Origin: CAHJXG01 sp965277495
Lineage (GTDB): Bacteria; Pseudomonadota; Alphaproteobacteria; Acetobacterales; Acetobacteraceae
Assembly (NCBI GenBank): GCA_965277495.1
Contig: OZ255824.1
Coordinates: forward strand, 930,001-994,000
Direction of reading: 5' to 3'
DNA length: 64,000 bases
Shown here: positions 54,154 through 62,624 of the stretch, piece after piece
Numbering within the stretch: position 1 is the stretch's first letter
Layout: every line of letters starts with the position of its first letter
Notes under the pieces: model-generated
What the model was told of the DNA's origin: nothing
What the model saw: the letters and a program-made list of their open reading frames with translations, nothing else
The model's database searches: none
Made by a program: the position numbers and the translations under genes

Positions 54154-54654
54154 ATGGACAGTATCAGTTTGACCTTGGATGACGCCGAGCTGCTGCCCCA
54201 CCGCAGCTTCGGCTACCGCCTGTGGATGCTGCGGCACGCGTGGACGCGGCGATTGGAGGCGGCGTTGGATGCGACCGGCTTGACGCACATGCAATTCTTC
54301 CTGTTGCGCGCGGCCGAGCACCTTTCCAGCCTGGGTGAGACGCCCTCGCAGACCCGGCTCGCGGACGAGCTGCATATCGACCGCATGACGGTGAGCAAGG
54401 TGCTGCGCACGCTTGAGGCCAAGGGCCTCGTCGCCCGTGCCCAGCATCCGGACGATCCGCGCGCCAACAGCATTGCGCTGACTGCCGCCGGGTCGGCGCT
54501 GTCGCGCCGTGCGGCGCTGCTGGCGCTGGCGGAGCAGGACCGGTTCTTCGACCGGCTCGGCCCAACCCGCAAAGCGCAGTTCAGCGCCATGCTGGACGAG
54601 CTGTTGAACAACGAGGGCGTCCGTCACAGCCCCCCCGCTTCGGAGATCAAATGA
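54154..54654 (+). CDS. MarR family transcriptional regulator
   Basis: 166-residue winged-helix regulator. The DNA-binding part is TRLADELHIDRMTVSKVLRT followed by LEAKGLVARAQHPDDPRANS, the wing with the typical D-x-R motif. It overlaps the emrA-like gene by four bases, so it is probably a repressor of its own efflux operon released by a toxic ligand, as for EmrR/FarR. Confidence 0.9.
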   Translation: MDSISLTLDDAELLPHRSFGYRLWMLRHAWTRRLEAALDATGLTHMQFFLLRAAEHLSSLGETPSQTRLADELHIDRMTVSKVLRTLEAKGLVARAQHPDDPRANSIALTAAGSALSRRAALLALAEQDRFFDRLGPTRKAQFSAMLDELLNNEGVRHSPPASEIK

Positions 54655-55802
54655 TGGACGGTTCGCAACAGATAACGTCCGAGCGTCCGCTGGTCAGCGA
54701 AGCCCCATTGGACGCCGGCGTGCAGGCGAAGCCGCGCAGCACCCGCAAGCGCCTGCTGATTGCGGCGGCGGCGCTCGCTGCGTTGCTCGGGGCCGGGTAC
54801 TATGGCTACGGCTGGTGGACGACGGGGCGCTTCCTCGAAGCAACCGACGACGCCTATGTGCAAGCCGACATGGTTGCCGTGTCGTCGCGCATCGCCGGGC
54901 AGGTGGCCGAGGTGCTCGCGGGCGACAACCAGCGGGTCCGCCGCGGCGACGTGCTAGCCCGGTTGGACGACCGCGACCTGCAGGTTGCGCTGGCGCAGGC
55001 CCGCGCCGACGCGGCTTCGGCCACGGCCGACATCCAATCCCTGCAGGCGCAACTGAGGTTGCAGGGCAGCACGATCGCGGCAGCCGACGCCGACGTCGCC
55101 AGCGCCGACGCCTCCGCCGCCTTCGCCAAGGCCGATTTCGCCCGGTATTCGGACCTGGTGCGGACCGGCACCGGGTCGCTGCAGCGGGCGCAGCAGGCCG
55201 AGGCCGACATCAAGGGCCGCGACGCCGCCGCGACCCGCGCCCGTGCGGCTGCCGAGGGCGCGCGGCAACAGGTCGCGGTGCTGCAAGCGCAATTGGGCCG
55301 GGCCCAGGCCGCCCTGCTGCGCGCCAACGGGGCCACGGACCAGGCCGCGCTAAACCTTTCCTATGCCACGATCACTGCCCCCACCGATGGCGCGGTCGGC
55401 GACCGCACGGTGCGGGCCGGCCAGTTCGTCCAGCAGGGCACCCGGCTGCTGGACGTGGTGCCGATGGGACCCGGCCTTTACGTGATCGCAAACTTCAAGG
55501 AAACCCAGCTCGCCCGCATGGGTGCGGGGGAAGCGGTGCGCCTCGACGTCGACATGCTGGGCGGCGAGCCGTTGCGCGGCACGGTGGACAGCTTCGCGCC
55601 CGGCAGCGGCGCCACCTTCGCCCTGCTGCCGCCCGAGAACGCGACCGGCAACTTCACCAAGATCGTGCAGCGTGTCCCGGTGCGCATCCGGCTGGACGCG
55701 GACCCGCGCCTGTCGCAGCTTCGCCCCGGGCTGTCCGTCACCGCCGCGGTCGACACCCGCACGGCGCCGCCGGGCCAACTGCAGACATTGTCGGAGCGAT
55801 GA
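54651..55802 (+). CDS. emrA: EmrA/HlyD-type membrane fusion protein
   Basis: 383-residue periplasmic adaptor anchored by one N-terminal helix (RLLIAAAALAALLGAGYYGY). The biotinyl-lipoyl half-motif TDDAYVQADMVAVSSRIAGQ follows, then an alpha-helical hairpin (about 105-205) and the second lipoyl half YATITAPTDGAVGDRTV. It links the MFS pump to an outer-membrane channel for drug efflux. Coupled by overlapping stops and starts to the genes on both sides. Confidence 0.9.
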   Translation: MMDGSQQITSERPLVSEAPLDAGVQAKPRSTRKRLLIAAAALAALLGAGYYGYGWWTTGRFLEATDDAYVQADMVAVSSRIAGQVAEVLAGDNQRVRRGDVLARLDDRDLQVALAQARADAASATADIQSLQAQLRLQGSTIAAADADVASADASAAFAKADFARYSDLVRTGTGSLQRAQQAEADIKGRDAAATRARAAAEGARQQVAVLQAQLGRAQAALLRANGATDQAALNLSYATITAPTDGAVGDRTVRAGQFVQQGTRLLDVVPMGPGLYVIANFKETQLARMGAGEAVRLDVDMLGGEPLRGTVDSFAPGSGATFALLPPENATGNFTKIVQRVPVRIRLDADPRLSQLRPGLSVTAAVDTRTAPPGQLQTLSER

Positions 55803-57355
55803 GCGGCGCCCTTGCCCCCACCGCCGCAGCGCCGCGCACCAAGGCGACGCTGCGGGACTGGGTGGCGTTCCTGGGCGGCTCGCTCGGCGCCTTCATGGCC
55901 GTGCTCGACATCCAGATCACCAACAGCAGCCTCGCCGACATCCAGGGAACGTTGGGCGCCAGCCTGGACGAAGGCAGTTGGATCAGCACCGGCTACCTGA
56001 TCGCCGAGATCATCGTCATTCCCATGACCGGCTGGCTTTCGGGCGTGTTCGGCCTGCGCCGGTATCTCGTAGTCAACGCCATCCTGTTCCTGGGCTTCTC
56101 CGTGCTGTGCGGCCTGGCGACGAACCTCAGCGAGATGATCCTGTTCCGCGTCGGCCAGGGCTTCACCGGCGGCGTGCTGATCCCGACCGCCTTCACAATT
56201 ATGCTGCTGCGCATCCCTGGCGCGCAGCGCTCCATCGCCAGCGCCATCTTCGGCATGACGGTCACCTTCGCGCCGGCGATCGGCCCGACCATCGGCGGCT
56301 GGCTGACCGACACCTACTCATGGCACTGGATCTTCTACATCAACCTGATCCCCGGCGCGGCATTGGTGGCGATGATCTGGTGGGGGCTGGACACCCAGCC
56401 GATGCGCCTGGATCGGCTGGCCCGAGGCGACTGGGCCGGCATCGGCTGCATGGCCGTCGGGCTCGGCAGCCTGGAATACGTGCTGGAGGAGGGACAGCGG
56501 AAGGACTGGTTCGGCGACAGCCGCATCGTGCTCTGCGCGGTGCTTGCGGCGGTGTTCATTTCGGCGTTCCTGGTGATCGAACTCACCCGGCGCGAGCCGT
56601 TCATCGACCTGCGCCTGCTGCGCCGGCGTTCGCTGGGTGCCGCGTGCGCGGTCAACTTCATCAGCGGCTTGGCGCTTTATGGCTCGATCTACATCCTGCC
56701 GCTCTATCTTTCGCGCGTGCAGGGCTACAACGCGTTCCAGATCGGCGAGGTGCAGATGTGGATGGGGCTGCCGCAACTCGCCCTGCTGCCGTTGCTGCCC
56801 CTGATCCTTCGCACGTTCGACAGCCGGCTGGTGCTCGCCTTCGGGCTGTCGTTGTTCGCAATAAGCTGCCTGATGAACGGCTTCGGCATGTCGGCCGACA
56901 CGGGGATCGATCAACTGAAGTGGTCGCAGCTCGTGCGCGCACTGGGCCAGCCGTTCATCATCTCGCCTCTGGCGCAGATGGCGACCGTCGGCATCCTGCC
57001 CGCACAGGCCGGGGCGGCGAGCGCGCTGTTCAACATGATGCGCAACCTCGGCGGCAGCTTCGGCATCGCCCTGCTGGCGACCGTGGCGGAGCATCGGGAG
57101 CACTGGCATTTTTCGGCCGTTGCCGAGCGGATCACGCAGAATTCGGTGCTGCTGACCGAGCGGCTTGGCCAGATGGCGCAGGCGGTCGGCCCCGACCAGG
57201 CGCTCGCCCGGCTGGCAAACCAAGTGCGGCGGCAAGCGACGGTCATGGGTTACGCCGATTGCTTCCTATTGATCGGCGCCGGGCTGGCGCTCAGCCTGCT
57301 GTGCATCGGGTTCCTGTCCCCGGCCAAGCCTGGGGGTCCGGGGGGCGGGCATTGA
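55799..57355 (+). CDS. emrB: EmrB/QacA-type (DHA2) MFS drug efflux pump
   Basis: 518-residue inner-membrane transporter with 14 hydrophobic segments, typical of the DHA2 family. Motifs: FMAVLDIQITNSSLADIQGT in helix 1, GRVG-like FRVGQGFTGGVLIPTAFTI, and motif C GMTVTFAPAIGPTIGGWL. It exports toxic compounds together with the EmrA-like adaptor; no TolC gene is linked. Start ATG overlaps the emrA-like stop (ATGA). Confidence 0.92.
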   Translation: MSGALAPTAAAPRTKATLRDWVAFLGGSLGAFMAVLDIQITNSSLADIQGTLGASLDEGSWISTGYLIAEIIVIPMTGWLSGVFGLRRYLVVNAILFLGFSVLCGLATNLSEMILFRVGQGFTGGVLIPTAFTIMLLRIPGAQRSIASAIFGMTVTFAPAIGPTIGGWLTDTYSWHWIFYINLIPGAALVAMIWWGLDTQPMRLDRLARGDWAGIGCMAVGLGSLEYVLEEGQRKDWFGDSRIVLCAVLAAVFISAFLVIELTRREPFIDLRLLRRRSLGAACAVNFISGLALYGSIYILPLYLSRVQGYNAFQIGEVQMWMGLPQLALLPLLPLILRTFDSRLVLAFGLSLFAISCLMNGFGMSADTGIDQLKWSQLVRALGQPFIISPLAQMATVGILPAQAGAASALFNMMRNLGGSFGIALLATVAEHREHWHFSAVAERITQNSVLLTERLGQMAQAVGPDQALARLANQVRRQATVMGYADCFLLIGAGLALSLLCIGFLSPAKPGGPGGGH

Positions 57356-57633
57356 GTTGACGACGGCCGTATACCGAGTCCCTGAGGGCGGATGGCGCGG
57401 CGGGATGTCTCAATATACCAAGTTCCTGGGCGACTGGCTCAATCGTGTTTTGTCCGACGCGGCTGCTTGCGTTGGCGCCAATCATATCAAGTTTGGCAAT
57501 ACTGGGCACAGCACCACCTGAAAAACCCCGTATTTGCTGATGCCCGTTTGGCATAATATGGCACGGCGTTTGGCATAAGATGGCACAATCCGTTCTTGGG
57601 GTATTTCGGGGCATTTTCAGGCCCCATTCCTGG
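57356..57633. other. Intergenic region at the border of the accessory region
   Basis: 278 bp without a gene. It contains a 22-bp direct repeat at 57545-57586 and is less GC-rich than the efflux operon. No terminator of emrB or tRNA-like attachment site is evident. Confidence 0.5.
57545..57586 (+). repeat. 22-bp tandem direct repeat
   Basis: CGTTTGGCATAATATGGCAC and CGTTTGGCATAAGATGGCAC, 22 bp apart, differ at one base. Spacing of about two helix turns would suit cooperative protein binding; the element could also be a scar of an integration event. Confidence 0.6.
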
Positions 57634-58125
57634 CTATTTCTCTGAGCCGTCGTCACGCGCCAGCCGGAAGGCACCAGTCCTGACGAGGTCGGTCCGGTCT
57701 GCCTGGGCCAACGCCCACTTCGCCCAGGAATCCATGTCTTGGGCCGCCACCGGCTCACGAGCGTCAGCGTTTGCGGCCCTGGCTTCCTCGACGTACGCGC
57801 GGATGTCGCGCGCCCGGCGGAATGCGACCGCATCCCCGAGCAAGTCCTCGACACGCTTCTGCTCCAGCGCCACTTGACGTTCCCGCTCCTTCCGTTCCGC
57901 CTCGGCGCGCTCCCTCTCCAGGCGTGCGAGCGTGCTGGCCTTCAGCTCGACGCGCCATGCGTACGAACGGATGGCCGCATCCCGGTGTTGCTGCTCGCCT
58001 TTCAGCTTGAGGGCGAGAACGATGCCGGGGGCCTGCTGCTCCAGCGTGGTGTCTCCATCCTCCCAGGACTGCCCGTCAGGCCGCCTGTCCTCGCCAGGGT
58101 CCAAGGCCGGCCTCAACGGCGACAC
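57634..58125 (-). pseudogene. C-terminal fragment of an HTH-family hypothetical protein
   Basis: The frame encodes about 150 residues (SWEDGDTTLEQQAPGIVLAL, a long charged helix ARLERERAEAERKERERQVA, then DLLGDAVAFRRARDIRAYVE and MDSWAKWALAQADRTDLV) matching the C-terminal part of a widespread family whose N-terminus starts ELHxLVWSEPM. The matching N-terminal part lies 1.4-2.3 kb upstream on the same strand (about 59590-60405), so both are likely one gene split by the XRE/nucleotidyltransferase pair between them. Function of the family is unknown. This piece may still be translated but lacks its DNA-binding half. Confidence 0.6.
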
Positions 58126-58290
58126 CGACGCGGGCAGCCGTCCTGTTCTCGACGACAGATGGCCGGAGTTGTCACGGACTGATACCCGACCATGGCGGCA
58201 ACGTCATCTGGGGGACCGTTGTACGGCTGTGATTGCCATCGATGCCCAACGCCTTTGCAAGGAGGTAGCGCCCGCGTTTGGTTTGCGAAG

Positions 58291-58875
58291 CTAACCCCAA
58301 GGCACTGCGGCATTTGCAATACTTTGAATCTCACTCCCCGCCGTTGGTACCGTTCCCAGTGGCCCAGATTCTCGCTCCACCCGCACCACGCCAGGATTGT
58401 CCCCGGCACGGGGTTGATGCCGATGATCCAGGCGATACCTGGCGAGACCGGCAAGCTGGGCGGCGGTGACCGCCGAGCGTAGCGTCCTGAAGAGCGCGGG
58501 ATCGGTAAGCGCCAGTGCGGGGTCCGGCCCCCTCTTCACGAACGCCAGGAAGTCTGCGATGCCCCGGCGGTCACGCTCCCGGAGCATGCGGCCGACCACG
58601 GGTTCGCCGCGGCCGTAGCCCACGACGTTACGGACGAGAACGACCCATCGCTCGCGTGCGTCGCCGCCTCCGCCGGGAGCGTTTTCCAGTCCCGCCTTGA
58701 GGGCGCGTGCCGCGAGGAGGATGGCCCGGGGCACGCGATGCCCGCCCGCCTCGTAATAGGCCAGCATCCTTTCGCTGATCCCCAGGTCGGCCGCCGCTGC
58801 CGGCCGTGTGATGCCCGCGTCACGACGCCACCGTCTGAGTTCGATTGCATCTTCAATGCCGTCAGCGACTGCCAT
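58291..58875 (-). CDS. XRE-type HTH regulator
   Basis: 194-residue protein with an N-terminal helix-turn-helix: IELRRWRRDAGITRPAAAAD then LGISERMLAYYEAGGHRVPR at residues about 11-50. The middle part (FLAFVKRGPDPALALTDPAL) is helical. The last 45 residues are rich in Arg/Pro/Gly and look unlike the rest, which may reflect a frameshift or the edge of an insertion. It is divergent from the nucleotidyltransferase gene with 69 bp between the starts and a palindrome in the gap, as expected for an antitoxin/repressor controlling both genes; the toxin-antitoxin role is inferred. Confidence 0.65.
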   Translation of the reverse strand: MAVADGIEDAIELRRWRRDAGITRPAAAADLGISERMLAYYEAGGHRVPRAILLAARALKAGLENAPGGGGDARERWVVLVRNVVGYGRGEPVVGRMLRERDRRGIADFLAFVKRGPDPALALTDPALFRTLRSAVTAAQLAGLARYRLDHRHQPRAGDNPGVVRVERESGPLGTVPTAGSEIQSIANAAVPWG

Positions 58876-58913
58876 CTTCGTCTCCCTTGTTTGTTGCCCG
58901 CCCTAACGCTACA

Positions 58914-58937
58914 ATACCTGCAACCATTGCAGGGTAT
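58914..58937. promoter_or_regulatory. Palindrome between divergent XRE and nucleotidyltransferase genes
   Basis: ATACCTGCAA and TTGCAGGGTAT form inverted arms around three bases (one extra G on the right). It ends eight bases before the nucleotidyltransferase ATG and is a likely operator for the XRE protein. Confidence 0.5.
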
Positions 58938-58944
58938 ATGCACC

Positions 58945-59499
58945 ATGGCGTTGAATGGCAAGGAGCTCGCAAGCCTGCTCCGCAGGTTCGATGCAAATAT
59001 GGAATCACCGGGAACCATCTGTCTCATCGGCAGCGGGGCGACCATCCTGCTCGGCCAGCCCACGAGGCAGACCGATGATATCGACGTCTGGGCCCGGGCC
59101 AGCCGGGTCAAGCTCGACGACCTGCGCCGGGCAGTCGAAGCTTCTGGCCTTGGCTTCGACCCCAAGGACGAGTTCCCCGCACTGCCCTATCTACAAGTGG
59201 TCCACCCGGGGATTGTCCAGGTTCCCGGGTGGGACGCCGAAAAACGGGAGTGGCTGGGGGAGCCGGAACGGGAAGTCTGGAAGGGCGAGAGGCTGACCGT
59301 GACCGTGCCCCCGCCCAGGATCATCGCCGCGTCCAAGCTGGTCCGCGGAGATGACCGCGATCTCGAGGACTGCCTCTGGCTGATGGCGGCCCACGGGGTG
59401 GGCGCGCAGGAGATCATGGCGGCGATCAAAGGCCTCCCGCGGGACCCTCGCGAGAAAGCTACCGACAACCTCGATATTCTGAAGATGATGAAGCCCTGA
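58945..59499 (+). CDS. Nucleotidyltransferase-fold protein (DUF6036-like)
   Basis: 184-residue protein with the minimal nucleotidyltransferase signature: ICLIGSGATILLGQPTRQTD followed by DIDVWAR near residues 26-50 (GS motif plus D-x-D). The rest includes VTVPPPRIIAASKLVRGDDR, where Lys and Asp match the third acidic region of AbiEii/DUF6036-type toxins, and ends DNLDILKMM. Such proteins modify tRNA or other targets in toxin-antitoxin modules when paired with an antitoxin. The pair with the divergent XRE gene supports such a role, but no direct partner of the AbiEi type is present. Start ATG chosen over nearby ATGs for spacing to the operator. Confidence 0.7.
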   Translation: MALNGKELASLLRRFDANMESPGTICLIGSGATILLGQPTRQTDDIDVWARASRVKLDDLRRAVEASGLGFDPKDEFPALPYLQVVHPGIVQVPGWDAEKREWLGEPEREVWKGERLTVTVPPPRIIAASKLVRGDDRDLEDCLWLMAAHGVGAQEIMAAIKGLPRDPREKATDNLDILKMMKP

Positions 59500-59589
59500 A
59501 CATCTCCTCGTTTGACAGGCCGCCGAGCAGCTGGAGGGCGCACGTGACGATCGCGGTCCAATATTCACGGTGATCGTCATTGTCGCCAG

Positions 59590-60405
59590 CAACGAGGCCG
59601 AGATCAGCGGCACCCGGCGCTCCGGAAGAGAGCCTCGGCGGACATCGTCCTTTGGCCCATCGCGCCGATGATCTGCCTGTCGCTGGCAGGGCGGGCGCTC
59701 GGTACGGTTGCTGCGGACATGGAGAGCTACGGCCAGCGTTGCTCGAGTTTGACAAGTGCCACGAGAAGACCGCCACTGGCGCTGCCGGGCCCAGCTCCAC
59801 GAGCTGGGCAGGGGAGCATCCCACGTCGAGATATACGACAGCCACTTCTGCCGCTCGCGCTTCTCGTCGTCCCGCTTGAGCAGCTTGGCCACGGCGGGAT
59901 GCGGCAGGCCGGGGTCTCGCGGCACGGGCACCTTCGGCAGCATGGTCTCCAGTCTTTGCCGGACGTCCTCCATCGTCTCGGTGAACACTGGTGCCGGGGG
60001 ACCGGACCAAGGATTTCCTTCTGTGATTGGAGTGCTGGTGGTATCGGGCGTGTCGCCCCCCGGCCAGGACGACGGTGTTGGCGAGGCCAATCGGCCGTGG
60101 TGGCAGCGCCAGCCGCCGCGCGGGTTTCCCGGCCGCCTTCTTGTTCAAGTAGCCCTGCGGGGGGGGGAGGTCGGCACGTGCATCTGCCGGCAGGTCTTCG
60201 CCAGCGCCACGTCCGAGATGCCGAAGCGTTTGGCCGGGGCTCTCATCGGCTCCAACCAGGCGAGATCATGGAGTTCCTGGCGGATCACACGCTGCTGCGT
60301 CGAGTCCTTGCTGGATGGGGGGTGCGAGGTGTGAGCGGCTAGCCATGGGAATTTGACGCCACGAAGCCCAGAGGTGACGAGCGTTGCGCTAACCCTCCCG
60401 GACAC
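59590..60405 (-). pseudogene. HTH-family hypothetical gene, N-terminal part, frameshifted
   Basis: The N-terminus RQELHDLAWLEPMRAPAKRF then GISDVALAKTCRQMHVPTP matches a widespread family with an HTH for DNA binding. The frame breaks in an eight-C run (around 60150-60170 on the minus strand) and resumes as QGYLNKKAAGKPARRLALPP; it breaks again in a G run near 60060 and resumes with ETMEDVRQRLETMLPKVPVP and HPAVAKLLKRDDEKRERQKW before similarity is lost near 59790. The expected C-terminal half lies at 57634-58125. Frameshifts in homopolymers could be sequencing errors, but loss of the middle and the split argue for real decay. Confidence 0.6.
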
Positions 60406-62322
60406 ACTTTACTCGTCGAGTTCACCAATGATGGCGTGCTCAATGAGCTTTAGTTCGTGGAGCGGGAACGGCAGCCGGGTGTCGCCGCCATAGGCAGCAT
60501 GGAGGCCCCGCCATCGATCCGCCAAGTCGACGAGACGCAGCGGATCGGTCCTGTCCTCAGGCTGGATGAATACGGCGCAAAGCTCTTCCAACTGCGCCGA
60601 GGTTCGTTGAGCGCCGTCATCGGTTGCCTGGTTCGAGCCCGGATTGCCGTGACGGGTTACCATCATCGCCTGGGCGCCCTTCTGGGCCGTGACCGGCTTC
60701 GTTCTCAGGAGAAGGCCGTCCTCCTCGCCTTATCCTTCAGGCCACCCCACGTGAACAGGCCGGTCGGCCACTGAGAAGGGGTGCCATCCGATTGTGGCTC
60801 GATGTCCTGACAGTAGTGAGGCAGCTTCGAGGTCGTGTTGGTTCTCACGATACGCATGCCGGGGAGCATCGCCGGGGTGAAGGCCGTCGTTCCGGCCTTA
60901 AAAACATCCCATTCTAGGCTTCTATTCTGGAGCGTGGGAAGAAACTGCGTCGTGCCCTCCTGCTCGGCCAGAATAAGGGACGGACCGTGCGCGGCGATGT
61001 CCCTTAGGGCCTGGGCGAAGAAGCCCAGGAACCGGTTCCGGTTCTCCTCGCTACGGCTCCTGCTCAGGGGGGCGTAGTCCCCTGACATGACCTTAAGGAT
61101 GGCTTCGCCATATGGAATCCAAAGCGGCTCGCCGGTATTCGCATCGGGCAAGGCCACTTCGAACCCGGCCTTGCTGATCCGGGCAGCGAGCGGAACCGCC
61201 TGCCCGCTGACTGTCGTGGCGCCGCGGAACTTCTTTCCCTTCTGCACCACATGGATTGCCGCCGGTGCAATGCCTCCTTCGTCGGTCGTGACCACGCCGA
61301 GCATCCTGAGACAGTCCCTGGCCGACATCTCGTATTTGGCTTGCTGCTCCTTTTCGGCCTTCGATCCGGGTTGAGGCACTGTGCCCGTCACGAACATCGG
61401 TTGAACCAGGATACGACGGCTCGCCAAGACCTTTTGGCAAGGGTGTAGGGATCATGGTACGATGAACGGTCCAGTCCAGCGGGCATTTCGAGGATGGCGC
61501 ATGCAACTGCCTTCCTTTCACCCCTAGCGACTTCGACCTCGCCCTCCATGCGCCCCCTGACGGCCTTCCAATAGTCTTGGCGTGCCCCCCGCTCCCGCTT
61601 CTTTTTGGCCTCAGCGCCAAGTCCGACGCACTCGGCGTGCGGCAGGGTTATCCATTCCATTCGTTCCGACAGGGAGCCGGGATGCGAGACACGGAGGACG
61701 ATGTGCAGGCATTCGTTCCCGTCATCCCAGATCATGTCCTCGGCGCTTCCTCCTGTCGGTTGGCCCAAAATTTCACGAAGTTGGAATGCCACACGACCCG
61801 GCGAGCTGTCGTCAGCAGTGAAGACGAACATCTCGAGTGTATCGGCTTCAGCTCCGTTCAGCTGTCTGAGTGCGGCCCGCAGCGCGCCCCGGCGCTGCAA
61901 TGTCAGATCTCCTTGCTGCTGTTCGAAATTGGCCAACTTCGACGGATGCTCGACGACTTGCTGTTCGAACTTCGCTTTGGCTGTCTCTGCCCCATCCAGG
62001 CCGGCTACATCGTCCGTCTTGGCAGGTGCCGGCGCCTTGGGGTCTTTCGGGCGACTTGCGTCCTTGAAGATATCTTGGACGGGCTTCCCCGGCCGCTTCA
62101 ACCGCTGCATCGGTTCAGCGCGCTGTAAGCCGATGGCCTCCAGAAAAGGAGAAAGCGCCGCCACGATGTCGTGCCTGTCCTGCCAGGGGATCCCCGAACC
62201 GCCAGGCACGTCCTTGTCGCCGTGAACGGTTCCGAGGCGGGGCATCACCGAATATTCACCCGGCACGTCGATCGGCGCGACAGGGACATCTTCCGCGATC
62301 CAGCTGAGTTCGGTCAGGCTTC

Positions 62323-62428
62323 CTAAGCATCTTCTCGCAGGGCGCCCTTGCGCGCTGCGAATAAGATGATGCGTTATCAAAGGCCACTAAGCAGGCATTC
62401 GTTGGCCACGCCACGAATGTCTGCTTAG
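62323..62428 (+). repeat. 106-bp double-hairpin element, copy 2
   Basis: Same boundaries (CTAAGCA ... TGCTTAG), size and orientation as 10898-11003 with four mismatches. It lies inside the broken pPIWI-RE gene, between its X-like and MID-like parts. The 42-bp hairpin is at 62387-62428. Confidence 0.85.
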
Positions 62429-62513
62429 GACGCCCATGACCTTCCGTGATGTGTCGTGCTTCCACATCCAGCGTCTGTCGCCCTTCACCTTGTCTTCGCC
62501 AGCATCGAAACTG

Positions 62514-62624
62514 CTAGTGGTCCGATCCTAACGCTTGATTCCCAAGCGTTAGGTGAATCGGTCCACCAAACAAAGGCTAGTGGTGAAAATCGGACGGACC
62601 CTTCCGTCTGATTTTCACCACTAG
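62514..62624 (+). repeat. 111-bp double-hairpin element
   Basis: Unrelated in sequence to the 106-bp element but similar in plan: a first hairpin region of 63 bp (stem CTAACGCTT / AAGCGTTAG extended by GGTCCGAT / ATCGGTCC) followed by a 48-bp hairpin (62577-62624) with 22-base arms, one mismatch and a four-base loop. The tag CTAGTGGT opens both halves and its complement ACCACTAG closes the element. Length 111 keeps the reading frame of the gene it interrupts. Confidence 0.8.

Noticed and set aside
58113..58454. 113-residue minus-strand frame beside the XRE gene
   Set aside because: It overlaps the XRE frame in another register, lacks a start signal, and runs across the likely insertion edge; no recognised family.
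62256..62465. Small open frame similar to one at about 10.9 kb, first taken as a shared protein
   Set aside because: The similarity is entirely due to the 106-bp DNA element common to both places.
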